Below, in pieces: positions 63,599-64,000 of a stretch of DNA of 64,000 nt. Numbering within the stretch: the first letter of the stretch is position 1; the number at the start of each line of letters is the position of its first letter. The DNA comes from Amphibalanus amphitrite (lineage: Eukaryota; Arthropoda; Thecostraca; Balanomorpha; Balanidae), in NCBI RefSeq assembly GCF_019059575.1, contig NW_024881563.1, positions 248,001-312,000 of the forward strand. The letters are read 5' to 3'. A model generated the notes under the pieces. That model saw only the letters and a list, made by a program, of their open reading frames with translations. It ran no database searches and was not told the origin of the DNA. The translations under genes and the position numbers were made by a program.

Positions 63599-64000
63599 AC
63601 CAAATTAGAACAACAGGTACACCTGGGTACCCCAACGACGCGGAAAGCGCCCATTTGACCTAGATGAGTTACATGGTAGTTGATATATTTTTTGAATATG
63701 GAAAAAAATAGGGTATTCTATTCTGCCGAGTAAAGCCAAATTCATAAAGCAGTAATTTTTAAATTATATGTACCAGAAATAACATATTACCCATAGTTTA
63801 AAACTTAGTCTAAAGTTAGTTGAAAAGCGTATAGTTGGTACTAAAATGGAAGGAATCAATGGAAGGCAGAAATTGCGCAGCCGTTTCATTCTTAAAATGT
63901 GTTCGCACGCAGGATTTACGTGATGCTAGCGACATCTGTTGATTTAATCGGGGATGCTGATTGGCTGATTGAGTCCGTGAGCAGTATCACTAATTTACGT
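63599..64000. other. Non-coding window end, nothing recognised
   Basis: AT-rich sequence without ORFs above 60 codons; a CGACATCTGTTGATTTAATC segment and a CTGATTGGCTGATT pair near 63940-63970 are the only notable words. Confidence 0.4.

Overview
This window is eukaryotic and almost entirely transposable elements. I found no gene that I can assign with confidence to the host. The element mix suggests an invertebrate animal, perhaps an arthropod or other marine invertebrate: a Ty3/gypsy element, a BEL/Pao element, Penelope-like elements (PLEs) with a GIY-YIG endonuclease, DD37D mariners, hAT-like, TTAA-flanked and other terminal-inverted-repeat (TIR) elements, and two LINE clades. The species cannot be named from the sequence alone.

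Layout. 1-5551: a near-complete Ty3/gypsy retrotransposon with gag, pol joined by a -1 frameshift signal, a polypurine tract and the 3' LTR; its 5' LTR lies off the left edge. 5552-11567: two telomere-like GGGTA pentamer arrays, each followed by the same ~200-bp tail. Between them is a TIR element (7.13-8.45 kb), and a 1.9-kb CACTG-ended TIR element containing a possible three-exon gene is nested in the second array. 11.65-13.81 kb: the N-terminus of a second PLE family runs into a (TA)n tract hit by two decayed DD37D mariners.

13.8-40.2 kb is the most unusual part. A ~7.27-kb block occurs twice in tandem. Each block has an arm of palindromic 20-mers, a TTAA-flanked MITE, a fragment of a Cys-rich integrase C-terminus, a (TA)n tract, and two PLE open reading frames fused head to head. 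The second block is split by an intact, young-looking 9.93-kb BEL/Pao element (one 2041-codon ORF, near-identical LTRs, 4-bp target duplication) whose leader is ~2.3 kb of 34-bp minisatellite. After the BEL element the PLE resumes, ends in (TA)n, and is followed by an inverted copy of the arm. The simplest reading is a palindrome with a (TA)n centre that PLEs entered, followed by tandem duplication and then BEL insertion.

40.2-52.6 kb: a 274-bp TA-flanked MITE, a 1.68-kb TIR element, then a four-deep nest (palindrome cluster > TIR element with 9-bp target duplication > hAT-like element with 8-bp target duplication > G-hairpin element > TTAA MITE). Several of these non-autonomous elements are rich in AGGTCA nuclear-receptor half-sites. 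52.7-59.4 kb: an I-group-like LINE (minus strand, long intact ORF2 with endonuclease, RT and RNase H, but GTG where the start should be) abuts a decayed CR1/L2-like LINE (plus strand). 59.4-64 kb: a dispersed duplication whose paralogue preserves the empty site of a 154-bp MITE, CCAAT/GC/CArG motif clusters, and a 1.5-kb element with ~215-bp TIRs.

Most of the genes are parasitic and do not form a host pathway. The autonomous retroelements (BEL, PLE, LINE, gypsy) encode their own polymerases and integrases or endonucleases; the MITE-like elements would depend on transposases encoded elsewhere.
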